NCBI GenBank assembly: GCA_963839365.1
Contig: CAWIUT010000003.1
Location: 496,001-560,000, forward strand
DNA from: DASSKA01 sp963839365
GTDB lineage: Bacteria; Actinomycetota; Actinomycetes; Propionibacteriales; Nocardioidaceae
Direction of reading: 5' to 3'
Length of the DNA stretch: 64,000 bases
How positions within the stretch are numbered: the stretch's first letter is position 1; each line of letters begins with the position of its first letter. Below the pieces are notes generated by a model. That model was not told the DNA's origin, did not search any database, and saw only the letters and a list, made by a program, of their open reading frames with translations. The translations under genes and the position numbers were made by a program. Below are positions 9,947 to 18,732 of this stretch, in pieces.

Positions 9947-11016
9947 CGGGTGCGGCGGCGGGTACGGGGCCGGCACCCGGTCGCAGCGGCCGGCTCATGG
10001 CAGCCGAGATCGCCGAGCAGCCGGACATCCTCGCGAACCAGCTCGAGGTCCTGCCGGGCCCGGTTGCGAAGGTGGTGAACCGCATACGGGAGGTGGACCC
10101 GAGGTTCGTCATGCTCGCCGCGAGAGGGACCAGCGACCACGCTGCGCTGTTCGCGAAGTACCTTCTCGAGGTTCGGCTCGGGCTGCCGTGCGGGATGGCC
10201 TCACCGTCCACACTCACCGGCTACCACGCACGGCCCGTGCTCGACGGCGTGCTCTGGGTGGCGGTCAGCCAGTCGGGGGCGTCGCCCGACCTGGTGGAGT
10301 CCACCCAGCACGCGGCGCGCGGCGGGGCGCTGACGCTCGCGGTCACCAACGCCCCGGACTCGCCGCTCGGCTCGACCGCAGAGCTGCACATCGACATCCA
10401 CGCGGGCCCCGAGCGTTCCGTGGCGGCAACCAAGACCTACACCGCGCAGCTGATGGCGATGTGGCTGCTGGTCGAGGCGTGGCGTGGCGCAGACGGTGCC
10501 GCGGCCCGGGCGGTGCCGGAGCTGGTGCGCCAGGTCCTGGACAGCCCGGAGATCGACAAGCTGGCCGCGAGATACCGGTTCGTGGACCGCATCGTCACCG
10601 TGGGCCGGGGATTCTCCTACCCGACCGCCCGGGAGAGTGCGCTCAAGCTCATGGAGACGTCTTACCTGTCGGCGAACGCCTTCTCCGGCGCGGATCTGCT
10701 GCACGGCCCCCTGGCGATGATCGATGAGGACCGTCCGGTTTTGGTCATCGCCCCGGCCGGGGTAGGCAGTGACCTGCTGCGCCCGGTTCTCGCGCGGCTG
10801 CGGGACCGCGGAGCGGACACCTGCCTGGTCGGTGACGACGGGCTGGCCTCGGAGTACCGCGTGACAAGTCGTGTACCGACCCCCAGTGTCGCGGAGACCC
10901 TCTCCCCCATCGTGCAGGTGGTCCCCCTGCAGCAGCTCGCGCACCACATCGCGGTGGCCCGGCACTTCGACCCCGACCAGCCTCGCGGACTCAGCAAGGT
11001 GACCGAGACCAGATGA
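9943..11016 (+). CDS. SIS-domain amino-sugar phosphate isomerase/deaminase (GlmS-like, NagB-II type)
   Basis: 357 aa, two SIS domains equivalent to the isomerase half of GlmS, without the glutaminase domain. Visible motifs: AARGTSDHAALFAKY, SQSGASPDLVES, ERSVAATKTYTAQ, GRGFSYPTARESALKLMET and a C-terminal LSKVTETR like the GlmS ending LAKSVTVE. Family members without the glutaminase act as glucosamine-6-phosphate deaminases (NagB-II) or sugar isomerases (AgaS). Directly followed, with a 4-bp overlap, by nagA, so the likely reaction is glucosamine-6-phosphate to fructose-6-phosphate plus ammonia. The last step is inferred from context. Confidence 0.85.
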
Positions 11017-12170
11017 GCGGCGAGGAGAAGGGCGTGGTGATCTCCGCAGATACGGTCATCAGGCCATCGGCAACCCTGCAACCCGGCTGGGTCCTGGTCA
11101 GGGGTGACCGCATCGGAGACGTCGGTGAAGGTGAGCCGCCGGGCGACCCGGATGTCCACCTGCCGCACTGCGCCCTGGTGCCGGGGTTCGTCGACACTCA
11201 CGTCCACGGCGGCGGAGGATCGTCCTTCTCTGCACCGGACACGGCAGAGGTCGCAGGAGCGGCCCGGTTCCACCTGTCGCAGGGGACCACCTCGCTTGTG
11301 GCGAGCCTGGTCAGCGCCCCGCTGCCCCGGCTGGCCGACCAGGTCGCCTTGCTGGCGGACCTCGTCGAGGACGGGGTCCTCGCCGGTACTCATCTCGAGG
11401 GCCCGTGGCTCAGCTCTCGGTTCAAGGGTGCGCACGATCCGACCTGTCTGGGCGTTCCGGACGCATCCTCGGTGCAGGCTTTGCTGGAGGCGGGGCGCGG
11501 GTCCGTGCGGACGGTCACCCTCGCACCGGAGCTCGAGAACGGCCTGGAGGCCGTCCGCCTGCTTGTCGACGCCGGGGTCGTGGTGGCCGTGGGGCACACC
11601 GGCAGTGACTACGAGACGGCGCGGGCCGCGATCGACGCCGGCGCATCGGTGGCCACTCATCTGTTCAACGCGATGCCGCCGTTGCACCACCGCGAACCGG
11701 GTGCCGCACTCGCACTGTTGGAGGACCCTCGGGTCGCCGTCGAGCTCGTCGTCGACAGGGTGCACCTGCACCCGCGGGTGGTCGCCTGGGCGATGCGCTG
11801 CGCGGCCGGCGGGTTCGTGCTCGTGACCGACGCGATCTCCGCGACCGGTCGCCCGGACGGCGCGTTCCGGCTCGGAGACCTCGACGTGGAGGTGCGTGAG
11901 GGCAGGGCGACGCTTGCGGGCACTGACGTCATCGCCGGCAGCACACTCACCATGCACCGGGCACTGGTCAACGCCGTGTCCGACGGGCTCGGGCTCGCAG
12001 AGGCGGTCGAGGCGTGCGCAACGAAGCCGGCGCGCGTGGTCGGGCTGCACGACGTGGGTGCGCTCGAGCCGGGACGACGCGCCAACCTCGTCGTGCTCGA
12101 CGAGGACTTGGCCGTGCGTCGGGTGATGCGGCGCGGCACCTGGATCGAGCCCGTTGCCGATCAGGCGTGA
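11013..12170 (+). CDS. nagA: N-acetylglucosamine-6-phosphate deacetylase
   Basis: 385 aa amidohydrolase of normal NagA length. Metal-binding HxH is in GFVDTHVHGGGG (about residue 60). HLEGPWLS (about 128), VGHTGSDYE (about 195), THLFNAMPPLHHREPG (about 215) and VTDAISATG (about 272, catalytic Asp) are the standard NagA blocks. It removes acetate from GlcNAc-6-phosphate in the cytoplasm, feeding the SIS deaminase encoded just upstream. It overlaps that gene by 4 bp and converges on murQ with a 10-bp overlap of the two 3' ends. Confidence 0.95.
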   Translation: MSGEEKGVVISADTVIRPSATLQPGWVLVRGDRIGDVGEGEPPGDPDVHLPHCALVPGFVDTHVHGGGGSSFSAPDTAEVAGAARFHLSQGTTSLVASLVSAPLPRLADQVALLADLVEDGVLAGTHLEGPWLSSRFKGAHDPTCLGVPDASSVQALLEAGRGSVRTVTLAPELENGLEAVRLLVDAGVVVAVGHTGSDYETARAAIDAGASVATHLFNAMPPLHHREPGAALALLEDPRVAVELVVDRVHLHPRVVAWAMRCAAGGFVLVTDAISATGRPDGAFRLGDLDVEVREGRATLAGTDVIAGSTLTMHRALVNAVSDGLGLAEAVEACATKPARVVGLHDVGALEPGRRANLVVLDEDLAVRRVMRRGTWIEPVADQA

Positions 12171-13135
12171 ACGTCGCCGTCCAGTGCCCGTCGCAGGTCG
12201 CCCTGAGCCCTGGCCAACCGGGACCGCGCGGAGGTGGCGGGGATTCCCGCGAGGATGGAGAGGATCGCCGCCTTGACCGACCCGCCGGCCTCCCGCAGCG
12301 CAGCTGACGCCGTCTCGGCCGAGACGCCGGTGATGGACATGACGGTGCGTTCTGCGCGGGCCTTCAGCTTGTCGTTGGTGGGTTGCAGATCGACCATGAC
12401 GTTTCCGTACGTCTTGCCCAGCCGGACCATGCAGATCGTGGAAATCATGTTGAGGACCAGCTTTTGAGCTGTGCCTGCCTTCAGCCGGGTGGATCCGGCG
12501 ATGAACTCGGGGCCCACGACCACTTCGATGGCATGCTCGGCCAGCGCACCGATGCGTGAGTTGCGGTTGCAGGCCACCGCGACGGTCAGCGCCCCGCTGC
12601 GCCGGGCGTGCTCCAGCGCACCGGCAACGTAGGGCGTGCGTCCGGACGCGGAGAGGCCCACCACCGAGTCGAGCGGCGTCAGGTCCAGGGCGGAGAGGTC
12701 GCGCATCCCCGCCTCCGTGTCGTCCTCGGCGCCTTCTACCGCGCGACGGATCGCCTCGTCTCCGCCGGCCATCACGCCGATCACGAGCGACGGGTCGACC
12801 CCGAAGGTCGGCGGGCACTCACTGGCATCCAGGATGCCCAGCCGTCCAGAGGTGCCCGCGCCGACGTAGATGAGCCGGCCTCCGGCACGCAGCCGCTCGG
12901 TGACCGCGTCGATCGCGCCGACGATGGCCGGGGCCGCCTCGGCTACGGCCACCGGCGCCGTCTGGTCGCCGAGGTTCATCTTCTGGACAAGCGCTGCCGT
13001 CGGCTCGAGGTCCAGCCTTCCCAGGGACGCGTCGACGGCCTCGGTCTCCAGCTCCCCTATCTCGTCGCGGAGGGCTTCACGGGACCGAGCGGGCTGGTCA
13101 TACCTCGGGTCGTACACGGATGGCGAACCTCTCAT
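12161..13135 (-). CDS. murQ: N-acetylmuramic acid 6-phosphate etherase
   Basis: 324 aa, one SIS domain plus C-terminal UBA-like helices. The hallmark LIYVGAGTSGRLGILDASECPPTFG (residues 85-110, shown in parts: GAGTSGRLG, then ECPPTFG) and VMAGGDEAIRRAVEGAEDD are present, as is the catalytic Glu region. MurQ cleaves the lactyl ether of MurNAc-6-phosphate to GlcNAc-6-phosphate and D-lactate. ATG at 13135 gives 38 bp overlap with the kinase gene upstream; a GTG six codons later is an alternative start. It links muramic acid to the NagA route of the opposite strand. Confidence 0.95.
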   Translation of the reverse strand: MRGSPSVYDPRYDQPARSREALRDEIGELETEAVDASLGRLDLEPTAALVQKMNLGDQTAPVAVAEAAPAIVGAIDAVTERLRAGGRLIYVGAGTSGRLGILDASECPPTFGVDPSLVIGVMAGGDEAIRRAVEGAEDDTEAGMRDLSALDLTPLDSVVGLSASGRTPYVAGALEHARRSGALTVAVACNRNSRIGALAEHAIEVVVGPEFIAGSTRLKAGTAQKLVLNMISTICMVRLGKTYGNVMVDLQPTNDKLKARAERTVMSITGVSAETASAALREAGGSVKAAILSILAGIPATSARSRLARAQGDLRRALDGDVHA

Positions 13136-14021
13136 GGGGAAGGTCGGTGCGGCAGGCGATGGTCGCGGCGCCGGCCAGGGCGTCTCCGGCCGGGGCCGTC
13201 GGCCGGAGACCGCGCCGCCGGAGGGAGGCGTGTAGTCGTCGGATGAAGAACTCGCTGCCCGCCAACCCGCCGACGACGCAGACCGGCGTGGCCGGCGGGG
13301 CTACGACGCCAGCGGTCTCGGTGAGGAGGCCAACGGCGTCGTCCACGATCTGCAGCGCGACCGGGTCGCCTGCTTCCGCATGGGAAAGGACGGTGGGGGC
13401 GAAGGCGGCCAGCCGTCGGCTCGGCTCACCGGAGCCGTGAACGTACCCGGGCAGCTCCTCCATGGTGCCGCGCAGGCCTGCCGCGGGCTCGGTCAGGCTG
13501 GTGGCCGGTCCCCGGCCGTCGTACGCGCGCAGCGCGTGCTGCAACCCGGCCTGGCCGATCCACCGACCGCTGCCCTCGTCGCCGAGCAGCGGGCCCCAGC
13601 CGTCGGCCCGCACCATCCTGGCGTCCGCACGAATCAGGCAGGCGACGGCTCCGGTGCCGGTCACCAGCACCGTGCCCGGCGCCGTCTGCAGCGCACCGAC
13701 GTGGGCGGTCACCACGTCGCTGGCCACCGCGACGGGCGCGCCCAGCCGGTGCGCCAACAGCCTCGCGAAAGTCTCTGCGGCGGCGCGGTCCGCGTCCACA
13801 CCGGCGGCACCGACTCCGAGGCCGTCAACCCTGTCGGCGACTTCGGCGGGGAGCGCGGCGACGAGGCGGAGGACGGCCTCGACGGCGACCTGGACGCCGT
13901 CCCGGTCCGCGAGCCCGGGAGCGCCGGGGCCCGTCTCGGAGAACGGCTGTCCCGCCACGGTGACCCGCGCCCTGCAATGTGTCTTGCCCAGGTCGAGGGC
14001 CAACGGCACGAACGTCGCCAC
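13098..14021 (-). CDS. N-acetyl amino-sugar kinase, BadF/BadG/BcrA/BcrD ATPase family (NagK/MurK-like)
   Basis: 307 aa, GTG start with gggagg eight bases upstream. ASKHA ATPase fold: phosphate-1 LALDLGKTHCRA at the N-terminus, connect/phosphate-2 region VLVTGTGAVACL near residue 120, GWGPLLGDEGSG near 145, and adenosine motif VCVVGGLAGSEFF near 250. Members phosphorylate GlcNAc; Clostridium MurK phosphorylates both MurNAc and GlcNAc. Because it is translationally coupled to murQ, MurNAc is the more probable substrate. This supplies MurNAc-6-phosphate without a PTS. Divergent from murR across a 150-bp control region. Confidence 0.85.
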   Translation of the reverse strand: MATFVPLALDLGKTHCRARVTVAGQPFSETGPGAPGLADRDGVQVAVEAVLRLVAALPAEVADRVDGLGVGAAGVDADRAAAETFARLLAHRLGAPVAVASDVVTAHVGALQTAPGTVLVTGTGAVACLIRADARMVRADGWGPLLGDEGSGRWIGQAGLQHALRAYDGRGPATSLTEPAAGLRGTMEELPGYVHGSGEPSRRLAAFAPTVLSHAEAGDPVALQIVDDAVGLLTETAGVVAPPATPVCVVGGLAGSEFFIRRLHASLRRRGLRPTAPAGDALAGAATIACRTDLPHERFAIRVRPEV

Positions 14022-14053
14022 GTGTCTGGCCCTCCCTCACCGCCGGTGCGTAG

Positions 14054-14062
14054 GTAATTTAC
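14054..14062. promoter_or_regulatory. Palindrome GTAATTTAC, candidate MurR/RpiR operator
   Basis: A perfect 9-bp palindrome (GTAA-T-TTAC) in an AT-rich patch within the otherwise GC-rich region between the kinase and murR genes. It lies between the start of the kinase gene (14021) and the murR promoter, where a divergently acting regulator would bind. Only one copy was seen. The function is inference. Confidence 0.35.
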
Positions 14063-14088
14063 ATGCAGGACACCCTGAATGAAAACCA

Positions 14089-14118
14089 TTGACAAGGCTC
14101 AGAATGCGCCGTTAGCGT
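14089..14118 (+). promoter_or_regulatory. Probable housekeeping-sigma promoter of murR
   Basis: TTGACA (14089-14094) and TAGCGT (14113-14118) separated by 18 bp, 54 bp before the murR ATG. The -35 box is consensus, and the -10 keeps the TAnnnT pattern common in actinobacteria. Confidence 0.55.
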
Positions 14119-14171
14119 CATTCCGCCGATTGCCGGGTGGCTTTCCGGCCGACGGATGAGAGGAGCCTGGG

Positions 14172-15083
14172 ATGGCAACAGGCACAGCGCCGTCCCGCGG
14201 GGGCAGCGCGCCGTCCAAGGGCAGCATCCGTTCGACCATCCAGGCCAACGTGGAGTCCTACCCGCCCTCGATGCGCCGGATCGCCGACGCGATCCTGGCC
14301 CGGCCGCAGGTGGTGCTGGAGAAGACCATCACCGAGCTGGCCCGAGCCTGCGACACGTCCGAGACCTCGGTAGTCCGGTTCTGCCGAACCCTGGGCTTCG
14401 CTGGCTTCGCGCCGATGAAGCTGCAGTTCGCTGTCGAGCTGGCCACCGAGTCCGCACAGTTCGGGTTCGACGCCGGGCACGGTGCCGACATCCAGCCGAC
14501 CGACAGCCTCGCAGAGATGGTGTGGAAGGTGGCGTCCGCGGAGACCCTGGGGATCCAGGAGACCGCAGAGCGACTCGACGTGGAGGCGCTGCAGCGGATC
14601 ATCAACCGCGTCGACTCTGCCGGCAAGGTGCTGCTGTACGGCGTCGGGGCCAGCAACGCCTCCGCCCAGGACCTCGCGGAGAAGCTGCTGCGGATCGACA
14701 GCGTCGCAGTCGGCTTCCAGGACGCGCACAGCGCTGTCGTCTCCGCGGCGCTTGCCCAGCCCCGCGATGTGGCGGTCGCCTTCTCCCACAGCGGCCGCAC
14801 CCGCGAGACCCTGGCGTTCCTGCGCGCAGCCGGCGACCGCGGAGCCTTCACCGTCGCGGTCACCAACCTCACCGCTTCCCCGCTGGCCACGGCGGCTGAC
14901 GAGGTGCTCAGCACGGCCGTCAGAGAGACGACGTTCCGTTCCGGGGCCATGGCCAGCCGGATCGCCCAGCTCACGCTGGTGGACTACATCTTCGTCGGAG
15001 TGGCGCAGGCCAGGTACGAGAAGTCCGTCGAGGCACTCCGGCACACCTATGCCGCCCTGGGCGCGCTGCGGGACGACCGGTGA
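14172..15083 (+). CDS. murR: MurR/RpiR-family transcriptional regulator
   Basis: 303 aa. N-terminal HTH_6 domain (about residues 18-95: YPPSMRRIADAIL, ITELARACDTSETSVVRFCRTLGFAGF) followed by a sugar-phosphate-binding SIS domain (about 130-260: LLYGVGASNASAQDLAEKLL, AFSHSGRTRETLAFL). Such regulators bind MurNAc-6-phosphate or related ligands and release DNA on binding. Its divergent position to the kinase-murQ pair, and its head position over namZ and the importer, argue that it controls this locus. The ligand is inferred. GTG of namZ overlaps its TGA (GTGA). Confidence 0.9.
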   Translation: MATGTAPSRGGSAPSKGSIRSTIQANVESYPPSMRRIADAILARPQVVLEKTITELARACDTSETSVVRFCRTLGFAGFAPMKLQFAVELATESAQFGFDAGHGADIQPTDSLAEMVWKVASAETLGIQETAERLDVEALQRIINRVDSAGKVLLYGVGASNASAQDLAEKLLRIDSVAVGFQDAHSAVVSAALAQPRDVAVAFSHSGRTRETLAFLRAAGDRGAFTVAVTNLTASPLATAADEVLSTAVRETTFRSGAMASRIAQLTLVDYIFVGVAQARYEKSVEALRHTYAALGALRDDR

Positions 15084-16294
15084 CCCCCCGCGCGATGCCG
15101 GCCTCGTCCAGAAGCCGCGGCGACACGGAACCGCCAAGGGTGCGGACCGGCGTGTCGGTGCTGTGTGCCGCGCCCCAGCTGGTCGGCGCCATGAGGCTGG
15201 GCCTGCTCACGAACTACACCGGCGTGATGCCTGACCTGCGGCGCAACGTGGATGCGATGCTGGAGGCAGGCATCCAGATCCGGGCCCTCCTCGGACCCGA
15301 GCACGGACTGCGCGGCATCGGCCAGGCCGGCCAGGCGGAGCCCGACGACGTCGACGTGCGCACCGGCCTACCCGTGCTGAACACCTACGGCAAGGATGAG
15401 CACGCGCTCGCCGAGCTCTTCGACCGGGCCGGAGTGGACGCGCTCGTCTTCGACCTGCAGGACGTGGGGGTGCGCTTCTGGACCTACGCCGCCACGCTCT
15501 ACGACTGCATGCTCGCGGCGGCCCGCACCGGCAAGCACGTGGTCGTGCTCGACCGTCCCAACCCGATCGGCGGCACGGTGACGTCCGGCCCGCGTCTCGA
15601 CCCGCGGTTCAGCAGCTTCGTCGGTCGCGTGGACATCCCTGTCCGGCACGGACTCACGATCGGTGAGCTGGCAATGCTGTACCGCACCGTGTTCTTGCCG
15701 CAAGCCGGTCTCCAGGTCGACCTGGAGGTGGTGCGGATGGCGGGCTGGCGACGGGACCTCCCGCACCCCGGCACCGCGTGGGTCCCCCCGTCGCCGAACA
15801 TGCCCACCCGTGAGACGGCGCTCGCCTTCTGCGGCACCGGCCTGTTCGAAGGCACGACGGTCAGCGAGGGGCGGGGAACCACCAGGCCGTTCGAGATGAT
15901 CGGTGCGCCGTACGTCGACGGCCGGCTCGTCGACACGCTGCGCGACCAGCGCCTCCCCGGCGTCACCTTCCGGGAGGCATGGTTCCGGCCCACCTTCCAC
16001 AAGTACGCCGGCGAGACCGTGCGAGGCGTCCAGCTCCATGTCCACGACCGGGTCGCCTTCGAACCCGTGTCCTGCGCGCTGACGATGGTCTGGGCGTTCG
16101 CCACTCTCTACCCGGAGCGGTTCACCTTCCCCACCGCGCAGGGCGAGCTCGGCCCCGGCCACACCATCGACCGGTTGTGGGGGTCTGACGACCTTCGGCT
16201 CGCCGTGGAGGCCGGGCAGGATGCGCGCACCTTGGCCCGGCCACCTGTCCCCACCGTTGAGCGCTACCCCCGCCACGTCTTGCAGTACCCATAG
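15080..16294 (+). CDS. namZ: DUF1343 protein, exo-beta-N-acetylmuramidase NamZ-like
   Basis: 404 aa. DUF1343 blocks are clear: RLGLLTNYTGVMPD, LLGPEHGLRG with the Glu-His, LVFDLQDVGVRFWTY, VVLDRPNPIGG, WVPPSPNMPT, GTTVSEGRGTTRPFE and the PTFHKYAGE segment. In Bacillus subtilis, NamZ (YbbC) removes MurNAc from non-reducing ends of peptidoglycan fragments. I see no signal peptide; the first 28 residues are polar (SSRSRGDTEPP), so the protein is predicted cytoplasmic, unlike the exported Bacillus enzyme. GTG start overlaps murR; a few residues of the N-terminus could be trimmed at the ATG at 15095. Confidence 0.88.
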   Translation: MTPRAMPASSRSRGDTEPPRVRTGVSVLCAAPQLVGAMRLGLLTNYTGVMPDLRRNVDAMLEAGIQIRALLGPEHGLRGIGQAGQAEPDDVDVRTGLPVLNTYGKDEHALAELFDRAGVDALVFDLQDVGVRFWTYAATLYDCMLAAARTGKHVVVLDRPNPIGGTVTSGPRLDPRFSSFVGRVDIPVRHGLTIGELAMLYRTVFLPQAGLQVDLEVVRMAGWRRDLPHPGTAWVPPSPNMPTRETALAFCGTGLFEGTTVSEGRGTTRPFEMIGAPYVDGRLVDTLRDQRLPGVTFREAWFRPTFHKYAGETVRGVQLHVHDRVAFEPVSCALTMVWAFATLYPERFTFPTAQGELGPGHTIDRLWGSDDLRLAVEAGQDARTLARPPVPTVERYPRHVLQYP

Positions 16295-16338
16295 TCCCGC
16301 TCGAACGTCCACGCAGCGCAGTACCGATTGGAGGCTTC

Positions 16339-17238
16339 ATGCTCGGTCGATCTCGATCCGACGCTCGTCCGCAGAAGCCGGCGGCCAAAGAGGCCAGCAG
16401 CGTGCCCAGAACGTCCAAGGGGCCGCTGGCCTCCTTGGGCACGCACACTGTGCTGGTCGTGTACTCCGCGATCGTGCTGCTGCCGATGCTCATGGTGGTG
16501 TACCTGTCCTTCAAGGACATCGCCGGGATCCTGGGGACACCGCTCAGCCTGCCCGACCAGCTGCACCCGGAGAACTACACCGAGGCATGGTCGCAGGGAG
16601 GGCTGGGCCGCTTCCTGGTCAACACGATCGTGGTGGCTTGCGTGTCTGTGGCCGCGATCCTGGCGTTCTCCTCGCTGGCCGCCTTCGTCATTGCCCGCTA
16701 CCAGTTCCGCGGCAACCAGCTGCTGTACCTGTTCTTCATATCCGGCATGGCGCTGCCCATCCAGATCGTCGCGCTGCCCCTGTTCATCATGATCAAGAAC
16801 CTGCACCTGCTGGACAGCCTGTGGGCGCTGATGCTGGTCTTTGCATCCGGCGGCATCTCGTTCAGCATGTTCATCCTCGTGAACTTCATGCGCACGGTCC
16901 CCGCCGAGCTGCAGGAGGCAGCCGTCATCGACGGCGCGGGCCCGCTACGGATCTACTGGCATGTGGTCCTTCCCCTCGTCCGTCCCGCTCTCGGGATCGT
17001 CGCCATCTTCCAGTTCATCGCCTGCTGGAAGGAGTTCTTCCTTCCGCTGCTGCTGGTGCAGAACCCCGATCACATGACCGTCGCGGTCGGGATGCTCAGC
17101 TTCGTCGGGGAGCACGCCACCCAGTGGCAGCTGCTGCTGGCCGCGCTCGTCATCGTCAGCCTGCCGACCATCATCGGCTTCCTGCTGGTTGCCAAGCAGT
17201 TCCGCCGGAACCTGACAGCCGGCGCAGTGAAGACCTGA
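16339..17238 (+). CDS. Sugar ABC transporter permease, MalG-like
   Basis: 299 aa, ATG after ggagg. Six transmembrane segments, the first at about residues 38-58. The cytoplasmic EAA loop EAAVIDGAGPLRIYWHVVLP (about 195-215) contacts the ATPase. The C-terminus LLVAKQFRRNLTAGAVK is typical of CUT1 MalG-type subunits. It lies between namZ and the binding-protein gene and pairs with the MalF-like permease at 18733. Predicted to import an amino sugar or muropeptide-derived sugar; substrate is inferred from neighbours. Confidence 0.92.
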   Translation: MLGRSRSDARPQKPAAKEASSVPRTSKGPLASLGTHTVLVVYSAIVLLPMLMVVYLSFKDIAGILGTPLSLPDQLHPENYTEAWSQGGLGRFLVNTIVVACVSVAAILAFSSLAAFVIARYQFRGNQLLYLFFISGMALPIQIVALPLFIMIKNLHLLDSLWALMLVFASGGISFSMFILVNFMRTVPAELQEAAVIDGAGPLRIYWHVVLPLVRPALGIVAIFQFIACWKEFFLPLLLVQNPDHMTVAVGMLSFVGEHATQWQLLLAALVIVSLPTIIGFLLVAKQFRRNLTAGAVKT

Positions 17239-17287
17239 CCAGCGACAAGCACCGAGTCCGCGACAACCGTACGTACCAAAGGGAGAC

Positions 17288-18655
17288 ATGGAAATGCGAA
17301 CCTTCGCCAAGGCGGGCCCGAGTCCCCGCGTGCTTCGCCGGCTCCGGCTGGCCCTGCTGGCCACGGCTGTGGTTGCGCCGGCCGTGCTCACCGGCTGCTC
17401 CAGCAGCAACGCCGGCAGCGGCAGCACCCCGACCGTGACGGTCTGGTCCTGGCGTTCCCAGGACAAGCCAGTCTGGCAAACCGTCCAAGACGACCTGGCG
17501 AAGAAGGGTGTCGACGTCAACATCGACTTCCGCGCCATCAACCCCACGTCCTACGACGCGGTGCTCCGCACCGCCATGAACGGCGGCAGCGGGCCCGACA
17601 TCTTCTACGACCGCGGTGGTGAGGGTACCCAGACCTACGGGGCAGCCGGGTTCGCCAAGCCCTTGGACGGGATCATCGACAAGTCATCCTTCACGGCGAC
17701 CACGCTGGCCACCGCCCAGTACAAGAACAAGACCTACGGCGTCCCGTTCGCCATCCAGACGATGTCCGTGCTCTACAACAAGGACCTGCTGGCCAAGTAC
17801 CACCTCGGCGTCCCGAAGACCTGGAACCAGTGGCTCCAGGAGATGAAGACCATCAAGTCCAAGGGGATCGCTCCGCTGTACTTCATGGGTGTGCAGCAGT
17901 GGATGCTGGCCCTGCAGATCAACGCCGTCGGCGCGTCGACGATGAGCGACGACTTCACCCAGTCCCTCACCGACCGCAAGGCGACGTACACCGACCAGCC
18001 CTACGTGCAGACGCTCAGCGCCTTCCGGCAGCTGGCGCCCTACCTCGAGGACAACTGGCAGTCGACCGGCTCCCAGGGCAACGAACAGCAGACCGAGTTC
18101 GCGCTAGGCAAGGCCGCCTTCGACATCGACGGCATCTTCGACACGGCCGCAATCCGGCAGGTCAACCCGAACATGCACCTGGGCCAGTTCCTGGTGCCCT
18201 CCCCCAACGGCGGGACGTCGAAGATCGACTGGTACCCCGACGGGAACATCTCGATGAATGCCCACATCAAGGACTCCGCCGTGGAGAAGGCTGCGGCCAA
18301 GGTGGTCGCCTTCAGCGCGACCAAGCCGTTCGGGGACGCGTTCTCCGGCGTTGCCGGTGAGATCTCGCCGATCAAGGGCGTGCAGATCCCCGCGAAGTAC
18401 GGCGTCGCACGGCAGGCCGCCCAGCTGTACCACGCCACGGCGATCAGTCCGCTGTTCGGCATCCGCAGCCCGATGGACACGCCCAACCCAGACCCGAGCT
18501 CGCTCACCAAGAAGAGCTCTCCGACCTCAACCCCGGGAATCTTCGACGCAGAGCAGAAGATCGCCGTCCCGCTCCTTGAAGGCAAGATCACCCCGCAACA
18601 GGCCGCCCAGCAGGTGCAGAACGCCGAGAAGTGGTACTTCAAAGGCGCCAAGTAA
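17288..18655 (+). CDS. Extracellular solute-binding lipoprotein of the sugar ABC importer
   Basis: 455 aa. Signal peptide with lipobox VLTGCSSS (Cys near residue 37), so it is tethered to the outer face of the membrane. Family 1 binding protein features: VTVWSWRSQDKP start of the mature domain, PDIFYDRGGEGTQTYG, YGVPFAIQTMSVLYNKDLLAKY hinge region, and many aromatic residues for sugar stacking. Ribosome site gggag just upstream. It lies between the two permease genes instead of before them and is followed by a strong stem-loop. Likely ligand: MurNAc-containing saccharide or GlcNAc (inference). Confidence 0.92.
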   Translation: MEMRTFAKAGPSPRVLRRLRLALLATAVVAPAVLTGCSSSNAGSGSTPTVTVWSWRSQDKPVWQTVQDDLAKKGVDVNIDFRAINPTSYDAVLRTAMNGGSGPDIFYDRGGEGTQTYGAAGFAKPLDGIIDKSSFTATTLATAQYKNKTYGVPFAIQTMSVLYNKDLLAKYHLGVPKTWNQWLQEMKTIKSKGIAPLYFMGVQQWMLALQINAVGASTMSDDFTQSLTDRKATYTDQPYVQTLSAFRQLAPYLEDNWQSTGSQGNEQQTEFALGKAAFDIDGIFDTAAIRQVNPNMHLGQFLVPSPNGGTSKIDWYPDGNISMNAHIKDSAVEKAAAKVVAFSATKPFGDAFSGVAGEISPIKGVQIPAKYGVARQAAQLYHATAISPLFGIRSPMDTPNPDPSSLTKKSSPTSTPGIFDAEQKIAVPLLEGKITPQQAAQQVQNAEKWYFKGAK

Positions 18656-18674
18656 CCGTGCCTTCCGGTCGTGA

Positions 18675-18708
18675 CGGTGTGCCCCGCCCACCTCGGCGGG
18701 GCACACCG
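18675..18708 (+). other. 14-bp perfect stem-loop between binding protein and permease genes
   Basis: CGGTGTGCCCCGCC (18675-18688), loop CACCTC, GGCGGGGCACACCG (18695-18708). There is no T-run after it, and the permease start is 24 bp further on. It is best read as an mRNA-stabilising or partial-termination hairpin that raises binding protein over permease levels, as known for other sugar ABC operons. Confidence 0.7.
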
Positions 18709-18732
18709 GCCGGTTGACGATTGGCAGGAACG

